Notes under the pieces: model-generated
Told to the model about the DNA's origin: nothing
The model's database searches: none
What the model saw: only the letters and a program-made list of their open reading frames with translations
Assembly: GCA_902489665.1 (NCBI GenBank)
Contig: CABUAT010000022.1
Span: 1 to 33,263, forward strand
Length of the DNA stretch: 33,263 bases
Source: an uncultured Collinsella sp.
Lineage (GTDB): Bacteria; Actinomycetota; Coriobacteriia; Coriobacteriales; Coriobacteriaceae
Reading direction: 5' to 3'
In this document: positions 7,306 through 15,157 of the stretch, one piece after another
Numbering within the stretch: position 1 is the stretch's first letter
Layout: each line of letters opens with the position of its first letter
Program-made: the position numbers and the translations under genes

Positions 7306-8247
7306 GTGCCGGCGAATAAGGAACATACCGAAGCTACTCCCTCGTCGCTCGCCGTGGCGGCGGGGGAGTATCTCGATTACCTCGCGGTCGAGCGGGGTTT
7401 GGCGCGCAACACGATTGCGGCCTATCGTCGTGACCTGACGACGTACTGCGCCTATCTGGAGCGGGCGGGTATTGTGTCTTTTGAAGAGGTGACCCGTCGG
7501 GTCGTGGAGGGCTTTGTCGCCGACCGTCGCGATGGGGGCTATTCCGATGCCTCGGTGGAGCGTGCGCTTGCGGCCGTGAAGGGCCTGCATGCCTTTTTGG
7601 TGCGCGATGGGGCTGTGGCCCAAAATCCAACGGCGGCGTTGCGCCTGCCTAAAAAGGCTGAGCGTTTGCCGGAGTATCTATCGGTGGAGGATGTCTCGGC
7701 GCTGCTCGATCAAGACTTCCCCGAGGACGAGATGGGCTTGCGCGACCATGCCATCTTGGAAGTGCTCTACGGATGCGGCTTACGTGTGAGCGAGTTGGTG
7801 GGGCTCGATGTGGGCGATATCCATATCGACGATGGCTTTGTGCTCGTTCGCGGTAAGGGCTCAAAGGAACGCCTGTCACCGCTGGTGGGAAGCGCGGCGC
7901 GAGCTCTGACGCTCTATGTAACTGAGGGGCGTTCTCGCTTGGCGGTCCATGCCCGCGGAACCGAGACCTCGGCGGTCTTTTTAAATAAGAACGGCCGCCG
8001 TCTGTCGCGCCAGGGCATCCATGCCATCTGTGAGCGCTACGGGCGCCAGGTGGGACTGGTGGGGCTCCATCCCCATACGCTGCGTCACTCCTTTGCCACC
8101 CATATGCTTGCGGGCGGCGCAGACCTCCGTGTGCTACAGGAGATCTTGGGACATGCCGATATATCGACCACGCAGGTCTACACGCATGTCGATCGTACGC
8201 AACTGACCGAGGTCTATCTGGCGGCGCACCCGCTGGCACATCGCTAG
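7306..8247 (+). CDS. xerD: XerD-type tyrosine recombinase
   Basis: This 313-residue protein has an N-terminal SAM-like core-binding domain (about 15-105) and a C-terminal catalytic domain. All catalytic residues of the tyrosine recombinases are visible: R160 in GLRVSEL, K184 in RGKGSKE, H257 and R260 in HTLRH, H283 in LGH and the nucleophile Y292 in QVYTHVD. Xer proteins resolve chromosome dimers at dif near the terminus. The XerD name rests on overall similarity; a dif site was not seen here. The start is uncertain. GTG at 7306 follows the pyrG stop by 2 nt with a poor ribosome-binding site, and GTG at 7354 would give 297 residues, which is also a normal Xer length. Codon use is less biased than in the wall genes. 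Confidence 0.9.
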   Translation: MPANKEHTEATPSSLAVAAGEYLDYLAVERGLARNTIAAYRRDLTTYCAYLERAGIVSFEEVTRRVVEGFVADRRDGGYSDASVERALAAVKGLHAFLVRDGAVAQNPTAALRLPKKAERLPEYLSVEDVSALLDQDFPEDEMGLRDHAILEVLYGCGLRVSELVGLDVGDIHIDDGFVLVRGKGSKERLSPLVGSAARALTLYVTEGRSRLAVHARGTETSAVFLNKNGRRLSRQGIHAICERYGRQVGLVGLHPHTLRHSFATHMLAGGADLRVLQEILGHADISTTQVYTHVDRTQLTEVYLAAHPLAHR

Positions 8248-8282
8248 CACCTCGCTGACCTGCATATTTATAAATATTAAAG

Positions 8283-8350
8283 GGGACGGGCCCCAGATTG
8301 CCGAGACGCACTTTTGCGCGCATGGGCAATCTGGGGCCCGTCCCATTTTT
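8283..8350. repeat. perfect 20-bp palindromic repeat with T-tract, REP-like and terminator-like
   Basis: The arms 8283-8302 and 8325-8344 are a perfect 20-bp inverted repeat around a 22-nt loop, followed by ATTTTT. It can act as the terminator of pyrG-xerD. The arm (GGGACGGGCCCCAGATTGCC) resembles palindromes I associate with many intergenic sites in Collinsella. That dispersal is recollection and was not checked. Confidence 0.7.
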
Positions 8351-8442
8351 CGCCAGACACCGACGCGGTGGTGGGCCGTGTGTGTCGTGGGTGGGGGAGT
8401 TTGGGGGCGATGTGAACGGCGTGTAAAGGGACGTAAAAATCG

Positions 8443-8468
8443 CCTCAAGGTCAACTTGAAGGTTGAGG
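8443..8468. promoter_or_regulatory. dyad shared with the ftsZ upstream region
   Basis: TCAACTTGAAGGTTGA at 8451-8466 is a near-palindrome of the form TCAACCT-N2-AGGTTGA. It is enclosed by CCTCAA (8443-8448) and TTGAGG (8463-8468). A 14/16 match occurs at 22975-22990 before ftsZ. Such dyads are typical of MerR-family operators; the binding protein is unknown. Confidence 0.45.
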
Positions 8469-8510
8469 TTCGCGGGCGTGGTTCTACAGGTGGCATCACG
8501 CCTTTGCTGC

Positions 8511-8566
8511 AAACACAACATATTGTGTTTTCGAACATATGCTCGGGGGTGTTTTACAACATATTG
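8511..8566. promoter_or_regulatory. AACATAT repeat cluster upstream of mraZ
   Basis: AACATAT occurs at 8517-8523, 8534-8540 and 8558-8564. The first copy lies in an 8-bp inverted repeat (8511-8518 with 8523-8530). ACAACATATTG is repeated exactly at 8515-8525 and 8556-8566, 41 bp apart. This looks like a multi-site operator. Confidence 0.4.
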
Positions 8567-8578
8567 AGGGTGGAGTGG

Positions 8579-8625
8579 TGGGGCGGGGTGGGGGAAGAGG
8601 TGGGGAAAGGTGTTGAAAAATGGGG
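8579..8625 (+). promoter_or_regulatory. candidate MraZ boxes (TGGGG repeats)
   Basis: TGGGG occurs at 8579, 8589, 8601 and 8621, at spacings of 10, 12 and 20 bp. MraZ binds TGGG-type direct repeats, about one helical turn apart, in its own promoter in other bacteria. The last copy lies between the -35 and -10 of the predicted promoter, which fits autorepression. Confidence 0.6.
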
Positions 8626-8641
8626 CGGTTCCCCATATTAT
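8613..8641 (+). promoter_or_regulatory. promoter of mraZ and the dcw cluster
   Basis: TTGAAA (8613-8618), a 17-bp spacer and TATTAT (8636-8641) make a good housekeeping-type promoter. The predicted mRNA leader is about 60 nt. Confidence 0.65.
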
Positions 8642-8709
8642 TGATGACGTCGACAGGCGGGGTGGTTCCCCGCGTACGTGCCATCTGAGTAACCGAGGGG
8701 AGGGCGCAC

Positions 8710-9144
8710 ATGGGAATGACGGGTGCATACGAGCGCAATCTCGATGCAAAAGGTCGTCTATCCCTGCCTGCACCCCTTCGCGAGGAGCTTGGAGAGCACG
8801 TTCGCGTGTTCAAAGCCCTGGATGTCGATGCTCTGTACGTGTTCTCTGCCGAGGCCTTCGATAAGTGGGTCGAAGGACTCTTCGCGGGTCGTGAGGGCCA
8901 CGAGGGTTTTAACCCGCGTGACATCAACGACCAGAAGCTCATGAGGGCGATCAACAAGCGCACCACGTCGATGGACGTGGACAGCGCCGGTCGTATCGGT
9001 CTTTCCGAGTCTCTCCGCAAGCAGGCGAACCTCGACCGCGAGGTCACGGTTGTGGGCAACTACGACCACCTTGAGGTTTGGGATCGCGCCGCGGCCGATG
9101 AGGACGATGACGATGAGGCCCTGCTGGACCTCTTCTTCTCGTAA
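8710..9144 (+). CDS. mraZ: MraZ transcriptional regulator
   Basis: The 144-residue protein has two SpoVT/AbrB-like swapped-hairpin domains, seen as NLDAKGRLSLPAPLREEL near the N-terminus and DVDSAGRIGLSESLRKQ in the second half. MraZ proteins form rings that bind TGGG repeats and regulate the division and cell-wall cluster they head. Matching repeats lie 85-131 bp upstream. The C-terminal end is very acidic (ADEDDDDEA). The ATG at 8710 follows a purine-rich GGGGAGGG site; a second ATG at 8716 is possible. It is the first gene of the dcw cluster and is followed by rsmH after 20 nt. Confidence 0.95.
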   Translation: MGMTGAYERNLDAKGRLSLPAPLREELGEHVRVFKALDVDALYVFSAEAFDKWVEGLFAGREGHEGFNPRDINDQKLMRAINKRTTSMDVDSAGRIGLSESLRKQANLDREVTVVGNYDHLEVWDRAAADEDDDDEALLDLFFS

Positions 9145-9164
9145 GGGCAAGGCACGGGTAACGG

Positions 9165-10130
9165 ATGGAGCGTGGGATCTTGACACAAGAATATCGGCAT
9201 GAACCTGTCATGCTCGGCGAAGTGCTTGAGTCGCTGCGGCTAAAGAGCGGCTCCGTTGTCTGCGATTGCACCCTTGGCGGTGCCGGCCATTCGGTAAAGA
9301 TGGCCGCGCAGGTGGGGGAGACGGGCCTTTTGCTCGGCGTCGATCAGGACGACATGGCCCTCGAGGCCGCTGGTGCCCGTCTGGACCGCGAGGTTCCCGG
9401 CGTTCCGCACCAGCTGCTGAAGGGCAACTTCGGCGACTTGGACGAGCTGCTTTGCTCGGCCGAGGTGCCCGGGGTCGATGGCTTCCTGTTCGATTTGGGC
9501 GTTTCGTCACCGCAACTCGATATCCCTGGCAGGGGCTTTTCGTATAACGAGGACGCCCCATTGGACATGCGGATGGATCCGGGTAATAACACCTTAAACG
9601 CAGCTGAGGTCATCAACACCTATAACGAACACGACCTCGCCCGGATTCTACGCGTCTACGGCGAAGAGAAGTTTGCCTCGCAGATTGCGCGCGAGATCGT
9701 GCGCCGCCGCGAGCAAGAACCGATCGAAACCACCGGCCAATTTGTCGAGATCATCAAGGCGGGTATCCCGGCTGCCGCTCGTCGGCATGGCGGACACCCG
9801 GCCAAGAAAAGTTTCCAGGCCATTCGCATCGAGGTCAATCACGAGCTCGATGTGCTCGAACGAGGGCTTGATGCCGCCACCAGGTGGCTCAACCCGGGCG
9901 GACGTATCTGCGTCATCTCGTATCACTCGCTCGAGGACCGTATCGTAAAGAACCACTTTAAGGAGATGAGCCAGGGGTGCACGTGTCCGCCGGAGATTCC
10001 GGTGTGCGTGTGCGGCAACGTGCCGATACTCAAGGTCATCACCCGCAAACCCTTGGTTGCCCAGCCTGATGAGGTTGAGCGCAACCCTCGGGCGAGATCA
10101 GCCAAAATCCGCGTGGCGCAGCGTCTGTAG
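9165..10130 (+). CDS. rsmH: 16S rRNA m4C1402 N4-methyltransferase RsmH
   Basis: This 321-residue S-adenosylmethionine-dependent enzyme methylates N4 of C1402 in the 16S rRNA decoding site. The AdoMet motif DCTLGGAGHS is at 34-43. The family blocks FLFDLGVSSPQLD, DAPLDMRMD, KKSFQAIRIEVNHEL and ISYHSLEDRIVK follow in order, and the end RNPRARSAKIRVA is intact. A cysteine-rich insertion (GCTCPPEIPVCVCG) near residue 270 is also usual for the family. The start is not certain: ATG at 9165 is given, but TTG at 9180 has TGGAG 9 nt upstream and would give MTQEYRHEPVML. The position after mraZ is the classical one. Confidence 0.95.
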   Translation: MERGILTQEYRHEPVMLGEVLESLRLKSGSVVCDCTLGGAGHSVKMAAQVGETGLLLGVDQDDMALEAAGARLDREVPGVPHQLLKGNFGDLDELLCSAEVPGVDGFLFDLGVSSPQLDIPGRGFSYNEDAPLDMRMDPGNNTLNAAEVINTYNEHDLARILRVYGEEKFASQIAREIVRRREQEPIETTGQFVEIIKAGIPAAARRHGGHPAKKSFQAIRIEVNHELDVLERGLDAATRWLNPGGRICVISYHSLEDRIVKNHFKEMSQGCTCPPEIPVCVCGNVPILKVITRKPLVAQPDEVERNPRARSAKIRVAQRL

Positions 10131-10220
10131 GCGCGACCGCGCGATATTGGACCTCCCGCTCGCACCATAAACGAAGCTTAAACACACTACCAACGTACTC
10201 GGGATGGGAGGCGGCATATC

Positions 10221-10691
10221 ATGGGCTACAACACTTCAAGCGCAGCACTCGCCTATGATATGAACGCCATGCCCGCCTATCGTGAGACGCCGCAGGCCCC
10301 CGTTGCTCCCCGTGAGCAGCGCGCGCCGCGCTTTGATGTCTACACGGGCGCGGGCCGTCAGGCAAACCAGGCGGTAAGCCCGGTTTTCATGAGCGTTCTT
10401 AAAACGTTTTGCATCATTGCGGCCATCTTCATGACGATCGGTGTCGCCCGCGTGGCGCTCGCCGGCGTTACGGCCCAGGTGCTCAACAGCAACGCCGAGC
10501 TTACCAACACGCTCGAAAAGGCGACCGATGAGAGCTCCGACCTGGAGGTCATGCATTCGGTCTATGGCGCCGACACGCGCATTCGCGACCTTGCGGGCGC
10601 TTATGGCATGGTGGAGCCCAGCGAGAGCGTTACACTTGACTTTTCGCAGGATGCAGCCGCGGGCGCCAACGCGACCGCGACCGCTCAGTAG
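10221..10691 (+). CDS. ftsL: FtsL-like septum protein
   Basis: The 156-residue protein has a proline-rich cytoplasmic N-tail (1-55), one membrane segment (about 56-80), a short extracellular coiled-coil segment (about 82-116) and the end LAGAYGMVEP, which resembles the FtsL/DivIC end motif. The bitopic layout and the place between rsmH and the septal transpeptidase gene identify it as FtsL. FtsL with FtsB/DivIC and FtsQ activates FtsW-FtsI. Sequence conservation in this family is low, so the name depends on topology and context. GGGAGG at 10206-10211 supports the ATG. The last 16 residues are alanine- and threonine-rich and seem unstructured. Confidence 0.8.
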   Translation: MGYNTSSAALAYDMNAMPAYRETPQAPVAPREQRAPRFDVYTGAGRQANQAVSPVFMSVLKTFCIIAAIFMTIGVARVALAGVTAQVLNSNAELTNTLEKATDESSDLEVMHSVYGADTRIRDLAGAYGMVEPSESVTLDFSQDAAAGANATATAQ

Positions 10692-10708
10692 CAAGACGGT
10701 AGCTGAGT

Positions 10709-12574
10709 ATGACAAATGACTATCGCCGCGGTTCCGATGGGGGCCGCGGTTCTGGACGTCCCTCGTCGCGGGGACGTTCTGGTTATCAAGGAACGGGTCG
10801 GCAATCTTACAACGCCGGGCGGTCCCGTGGCAACGACCCGGCGTCGCGACTTCGCGGCTCGGGCGGCCCTCAAGTGCATAACACCAGGTCGCGCAAGAGT
10901 TCGCCGACCGAATGGCTCACAGGCACGCCTCTGCCTCGCCGCAAAGCCGTCATGGGATTCATTGGGCTTGGCTTGGGCTTGGGCGTCTTTCGCCTTGCCG
11001 ACTATCAGGTTGTCGAAGCCGATAAACTGCGCGAGCGTGCCGATGCGCGTCGCCTGCTTGCGCAGACCCTCTATGCCAAACGTGGCACCATCTACGACCG
11101 CAACGGTAACGTGCTGGCGTCGTCGGTCGAATGTCGCAACATCGCCGTGAACCCGCAGCTTGTCGAGGACGTTGACAAGACGGTGTCGGCGCTGGTCAAG
11201 GCAACTGGAATCGATAAAAAGACCTGCCGCAAGCTCGTTGAGTCCGATGGAACCTGGGTGTATATCAAACGCCAGGTGGACGAAGACGATGCTGCGACGC
11301 TGGAGAAGAAGAACCTGCCCGGTGTGCTTTTTGAGCAGGCCATGAAGCGCGTATATCCATACGGCAATCTGGCATCGCAGGTGCTGGGTGTAGTGAATGT
11401 GGACAACGATGGCTTGACGGGTCTCGAAAAGCAATACAACAAGCTTCTGACCGGCACGAACGGTTCTCTCGTACGCGAGCGCGCGAGGGACGGCAGCTAT
11501 ATCGCGGGCGGTGCCTATAAAAAGGTGGCTGCGGTCGACGGCGTTGATATCGTGACGACGCTCGACGTCAATATCCAGCGTGCGGCCGAGGATGCCCTGG
11601 CAGAGGCTGTCGAGAAGACTAAGGCCAAGAACGGCTCGGCGCTGGTCACCGATCCTACGACAGGCGAGATCTTGGCAGCCTGCTCGTATCCGACTTACGA
11701 CCAGACCAATCTGGAAAACGCCAAGACCGAGGATATGAACTTGCGCCTGGTCACCGACGCCTACGAGCCCGGCTCGGTCTTTAAGACGCTCGTGGCGGGC
11801 GCCGGCTTCGACTTGGGCGTCGTGCGATCGAGTACGTCGTTTGAGGTGCCGGCGAGCATCAAGGTGGGCGACGATACCGTCACCGATGCCGACAAGCGCG
11901 ACTACGCCATGACCATGGATGTGCGCGAGATGATGCGCCGTTCGTCCAACGTGGGCTTTGTCCTGGTGGGGCGCAAGATCGGTGCCGATGACTTTGCCGC
12001 TTATGTGGACAAGTGGGGCATCGGTCACAGCTCTGGTGTCGATTTTCCGGGCGAGAGCCTGGGTATCGTCAAGGAGCGTGACCAGTATGACGGCGCCACG
12101 CTGGGCTCGATGAGCTTTGGACAGGCGCTGTCCGTCTCGCCGATTGAGATCGCACGCGCCGTGGGCGGCATCGCCAACGGCGGCGTGATGATGACACCGC
12201 ACTTCTATAAGTCCAGCAAAGGCGACGAGAAGGACTGGGGCGAAGGCGAGCGCGCGATTTCGGAGGACGCCGCATCCCAGGTGACATCGTGCATGCAGAC
12301 GGTCGTGTCCGAGGGAACGGGCGTTGGCGGCGCGGTTGACGGCTATGACGTGGCGGGTAAGACCGGTACGGCCGAACGTGCCGACGAGAACGGCGGCTAC
12401 CTCAAGGAGAACTACATGTCGTCCTTTATGGGCTTTGCACCGGCACAATCGCCCAAGGTGCTGTGCTATATCACGCTCGACGGAACGCCGAGCGGCTCAG
12501 ATGCCGCTGCGGTGCCGTTCCAGTCCATTATGGCCAACGCGCTCGACGTGCTGGGTATCCCGCACACGAAGTAG
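10709..12574 (+). CDS. ftsI: septal peptidoglycan transpeptidase FtsI (class B penicillin-binding protein)
   Basis: The 621-residue protein crosslinks new septal peptidoglycan. It has an arginine/glycine-rich cytoplasmic tail (1-76), one membrane anchor (about 79-98), a pedestal domain starting near AKRGTIYDRNGNVLASS, and a transpeptidase domain with SVFK (S356 nucleophile, K359), SSN (412-414) and KTG (551-553). All three active-site motifs are intact. It follows the FtsL gene by 17 nt with only a weak ribosome-binding site. The next gene is murF; murE, which often lies between them, is absent. The RG-rich tail is unusually long and could bind nucleic acid or protein, which is speculation. 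Paralogous elongation or sporulation PBPs are less likely given the location. Confidence 0.93.
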   Translation: MTNDYRRGSDGGRGSGRPSSRGRSGYQGTGRQSYNAGRSRGNDPASRLRGSGGPQVHNTRSRKSSPTEWLTGTPLPRRKAVMGFIGLGLGLGVFRLADYQVVEADKLRERADARRLLAQTLYAKRGTIYDRNGNVLASSVECRNIAVNPQLVEDVDKTVSALVKATGIDKKTCRKLVESDGTWVYIKRQVDEDDAATLEKKNLPGVLFEQAMKRVYPYGNLASQVLGVVNVDNDGLTGLEKQYNKLLTGTNGSLVRERARDGSYIAGGAYKKVAAVDGVDIVTTLDVNIQRAAEDALAEAVEKTKAKNGSALVTDPTTGEILAACSYPTYDQTNLENAKTEDMNLRLVTDAYEPGSVFKTLVAGAGFDLGVVRSSTSFEVPASIKVGDDTVTDADKRDYAMTMDVREMMRRSSNVGFVLVGRKIGADDFAAYVDKWGIGHSSGVDFPGESLGIVKERDQYDGATLGSMSFGQALSVSPIEIARAVGGIANGGVMMTPHFYKSSKGDEKDWGEGERAISEDAASQVTSCMQTVVSEGTGVGGAVDGYDVAGKTGTAERADENGGYLKENYMSSFMGFAPAQSPKVLCYITLDGTPSGSDAAAVPFQSIMANALDVLGIPHTK

Positions 12575-12700
12575 GGGGTTACAATCTTTGGGGCGTGGTT
12601 TGTTGTCCCATATGAGGGTGTTCACATGCCCTGCACCACGCATGTGCGGCGCTGGGATACAATACGCCGATAGCATTATTAGGTTTACAGGGGAGCTGCA
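12575..12700 (+). promoter_or_regulatory. ftsI-murF spacer with possible promoter
   Basis: This 126-nt gap breaks an otherwise tight cluster. TACAAT occurs at 12580-12585 and 12658-12663, the latter 37 nt before the murF start, but neither has a clear -35. It may be an internal promoter for murF onward. It holds no murE remnant that I can see. Confidence 0.35.
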
Positions 12701-14125
12701 ATGATAGAGATCGCCGTCAACAACCTCGCGGCCGCAACAGGGGCCCGAACCGTGACGGGAGAAGCCGATCGGGTATGCCGCGGGTGCGTTATCGACTCGC
12801 GCCAGGTCGAGGAAGGGACGATTTTCGTCGCCTTTCCCGGTGAAAACGTCGACGGCAATGATTTTGCTTCCCGTGCCGTCCAGTCGGGTGCCGGCGCCGT
12901 CGTGATGACGCGTGAGCCCGAGGCCGAGCTGGTCTCGCTGGCGCAGGACAAGGGCTGTGCCATCTTGCTGACCGATGATCCCGAGGACTTTCTGCTGCGT
13001 TTGGCGCACACGTACCGTCTGGAGCTTGGCTGCCTGGTCGTTGGTATTACCGGTTCCATCGGCAAGACGACGACCAAGGACGTGCTCGCCGCCGTGCTCG
13101 CCAAGCGCTATCGTGTCTGGGCCACCAAGGGCAATTTCAATAACCTGATCGGCATGCCGCTCACGGTGCTTTCCGCTCCGGCCGATACCGAGGTCCTGGT
13201 GCTCGAGATGGGCATGAACCATTTCCACGAGATCGAGCGCCTGTCCCAGTCCGCCAATCCCAACCTTGCCATCGTGAGCAAGATTGGTACCTCTCATATC
13301 GGCATTTTGGGTAGCCGCGAGAATATCGCCCGCGCTAAGGCCGAGATTGTCCAGGGTATGTGCGCCGCTGGCGACTTCTTGCCGCTGCTGGTTTTGGGCG
13401 GCGAGGACGACTTTACGCCGTTCATTCGCGATACGTTCGCCCAGCCTGCTGGTATCGACGTGATGCTGGCCGGCGTCTCGGACGATGATGAGGTCCGTGC
13501 CCGCGACATTCGTGTTGATGACGAGGGCCGTCCGGTCTTTACGCTCGATTTTGGCCAGGGTGAGACGATCGATACCATGCTTGCCATCCCCGGCGTGCAG
13601 TCCGTTCCTAATGCCGTTAAGGCCGCCGCGGTTGCCTATCGCCTGGGCGTGACGACCGAGCAGATCGATACTGCCTTTAGGGGCCTCACGATCACCGGTC
13701 ACCGCCAGGAGATTAAGCGCGCCAAGAGCGGTGCCCGCGTCATTGACGATTCCTATAACGCCAGTGCCGAATCCATGGCTGCTGGCCTCGATCTGCTGTG
13801 CTCGCTTTCGTGCACGGGGTCTCGCATGGCGATCCTGGGCGAGATGGGCGAGATGGGCGATGAGGCTCCTCGCATGCATGAGCTCGTGGGCGCCTATGCC
13901 GCCGCCAAGAAGCTCGACATGCTGGCGTGCGTGGGTGGTGAGCTGGCCCAGCTTATGGCCGATGCCGCGCGCATGATGGGTATGGACGAGGACCGCATCC
14001 AGGTGTTCTCCGATTATCAGCAGGTGCTCGACCGCATGGGCGGCGCGCTTGAAAAACATGATGTTGTACTGGTCAAGGGTTCCCGCTTTGTTGAGCTCGA
14101 CCGCTTTGTGGAAGGTGTGTGCTAG
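12701..14125 (+). CDS. murF: UDP-MurNAc-tripeptide:D-Ala-D-Ala ligase MurF
   Basis: The 474-residue ATP-dependent ligase adds D-alanyl-D-alanine to the UDP-MurNAc tripeptide, completing the pentapeptide precursor in the cytoplasm. The N-terminal domain recognises the UDP part (CVIDSRQVEEGTIFVAFPG), the ATP loop GITGSIGKTTT is at 115-125, NFNNLIGMPL follows, and the central EMGMNHFHEIERL and the C-terminal DDSYNASAESM block are typical for MurF. The length fits. GGGGAG lies just upstream of the ATG. mraY begins 3 nt after the stop. The gene starts a run of tightly packed wall genes. Confidence 0.96.
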   Translation: MIEIAVNNLAAATGARTVTGEADRVCRGCVIDSRQVEEGTIFVAFPGENVDGNDFASRAVQSGAGAVVMTREPEAELVSLAQDKGCAILLTDDPEDFLLRLAHTYRLELGCLVVGITGSIGKTTTKDVLAAVLAKRYRVWATKGNFNNLIGMPLTVLSAPADTEVLVLEMGMNHFHEIERLSQSANPNLAIVSKIGTSHIGILGSRENIARAKAEIVQGMCAAGDFLPLLVLGGEDDFTPFIRDTFAQPAGIDVMLAGVSDDDEVRARDIRVDDEGRPVFTLDFGQGETIDTMLAIPGVQSVPNAVKAAAVAYRLGVTTEQIDTAFRGLTITGHRQEIKRAKSGARVIDDSYNASAESMAAGLDLLCSLSCTGSRMAILGEMGEMGDEAPRMHELVGAYAAAKKLDMLACVGGELAQLMADAARMMGMDEDRIQVFSDYQQVLDRMGGALEKHDVVLVKGSRFVELDRFVEGVC

Positions 14126-14128
14126 CCC

Positions 14129-15148
14129 ATGTTCGGCAATCCCTCGTATCCAACGTATCAGGCTTTTTTGGGGCTTGGCATCGCCGCTGCCATTGCGCTG
14201 CTGCTCATGCCGTGGTGGATCAAGCTACTTAAGGTCGAGGGTATCGGCCAGCAGGTTCGTGCCGACGGCCCCAAGCGTCATTTGGTTAAGCAGGGAACGC
14301 CCACCATGGGTGGCGTTGTCATTCTCGTCGCGATTTCGCTGACCTGCCTGCTGATGGGCAAGCTCACCACCGAGCTCGTGCTCGTGCTGCTCGCCACGCT
14401 GGCGACAGGCGTGCTGGGCCTGATCGACGACCTGACCTCCGTTACGCATGGGCGCTCGCTCGGTCTGACGCCTCATGCCAAGATGATCGGCCTAACCATT
14501 ATCTGTGTCACCTTTACGGTACTTGCCGTTAACTGGTGCGGCGTCGCCCCCGAGATTCGTTTTCCCGGCGGCCTGACGATTGACCTTGGCGTGCTTTCGA
14601 CCACCATCTGCGGCCTTTCGTTCCCGTGGCTCTACATTGTCTTTTGCTGGCTGATGATCGCCGGTCTTTCTAATGCCGTGAACCTGACCGATGGCCTTGA
14701 CGGTCTTGCTGGCGGCACCTCCATGATTGCCATGCTCGCCATGGCTGCCATGGCGTTTTTGCACGGAGACGTGAACCTGTCCATCTTCTGCACCGCGTGT
14801 GCCGGTGCCTGCTTGGGCTTTCTGTGGTTCAACTGCTATCCGGCGAGCATCTTTATGGGCGATACCGGCTCGCTTGCCCTAGGCGCCGCGTTTGCCTGCA
14901 CGTCCATCATGACCAACACCGAGGTCGTCTCCCTCATCATCGGCGGCCTGTTTATCGTTGAGACCCTGTCGGTCATGATTCAGGTTGTCTACTTCCACTT
15001 TACGCACAAGCGCGTCTTCCTTATGGCGCCCATCCATCATCATTTCGAAAAGAAGGGCTGGGCCGAGACCAAGGTCGTCATCCGTTTTTGGATTATCGCT
15101 GCTGCCTTTGGTGCCGTTGGCCTTGCCCTGTTCTTCCAGTTGGGATAG
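14129..15148 (+). CDS. mraY: phospho-MurNAc-pentapeptide transferase MraY
   Basis: The 339-residue integral membrane enzyme transfers phospho-MurNAc-pentapeptide to undecaprenyl phosphate, giving lipid I. About ten membrane helices are present. The active-site aspartates lie in LIDD (D100/D101), NLTDGLDGLAGG (D188/D191) and FMGDTGS (D245), and the triple-histidine loop IHHHFEKKGW is at 302-311. All are intact. The start follows murF by 3 nt; GGAAGG at the murF end serves as ribosome-binding site. The length is typical for a short Gram-positive form. Confidence 0.97.
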   Translation: MFGNPSYPTYQAFLGLGIAAAIALLLMPWWIKLLKVEGIGQQVRADGPKRHLVKQGTPTMGGVVILVAISLTCLLMGKLTTELVLVLLATLATGVLGLIDDLTSVTHGRSLGLTPHAKMIGLTIICVTFTVLAVNWCGVAPEIRFPGGLTIDLGVLSTTICGLSFPWLYIVFCWLMIAGLSNAVNLTDGLDGLAGGTSMIAMLAMAAMAFLHGDVNLSIFCTACAGACLGFLWFNCYPASIFMGDTGSLALGAAFACTSIMTNTEVVSLIIGGLFIVETLSVMIQVVYFHFTHKRVFLMAPIHHHFEKKGWAETKVVIRFWIIAAAFGAVGLALFFQLG

Positions 15149-15157
15149 TGGTCTTTC

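Noticed and set aside
7649..8773. Minus-strand frame of 374 codons across xerD and the mraZ upstream region, and a plus-strand frame at 8378-8644
   Set aside because: The composition is low-complexity, no ribosome-binding site or family pattern is seen, and the region is better explained as a palindrome and regulatory sites.
10685..12448. Antisense open frame of 587 codons opposite ftsI, and similar long antisense frames opposite pyrG, murF, mraY/murD, murC and ftsZ
   Set aside because: Each lies exactly opposite a clear conserved gene, has no recognisable protein motif, and is expected from GC-rich codon bias that rarely makes stops on the other strand.
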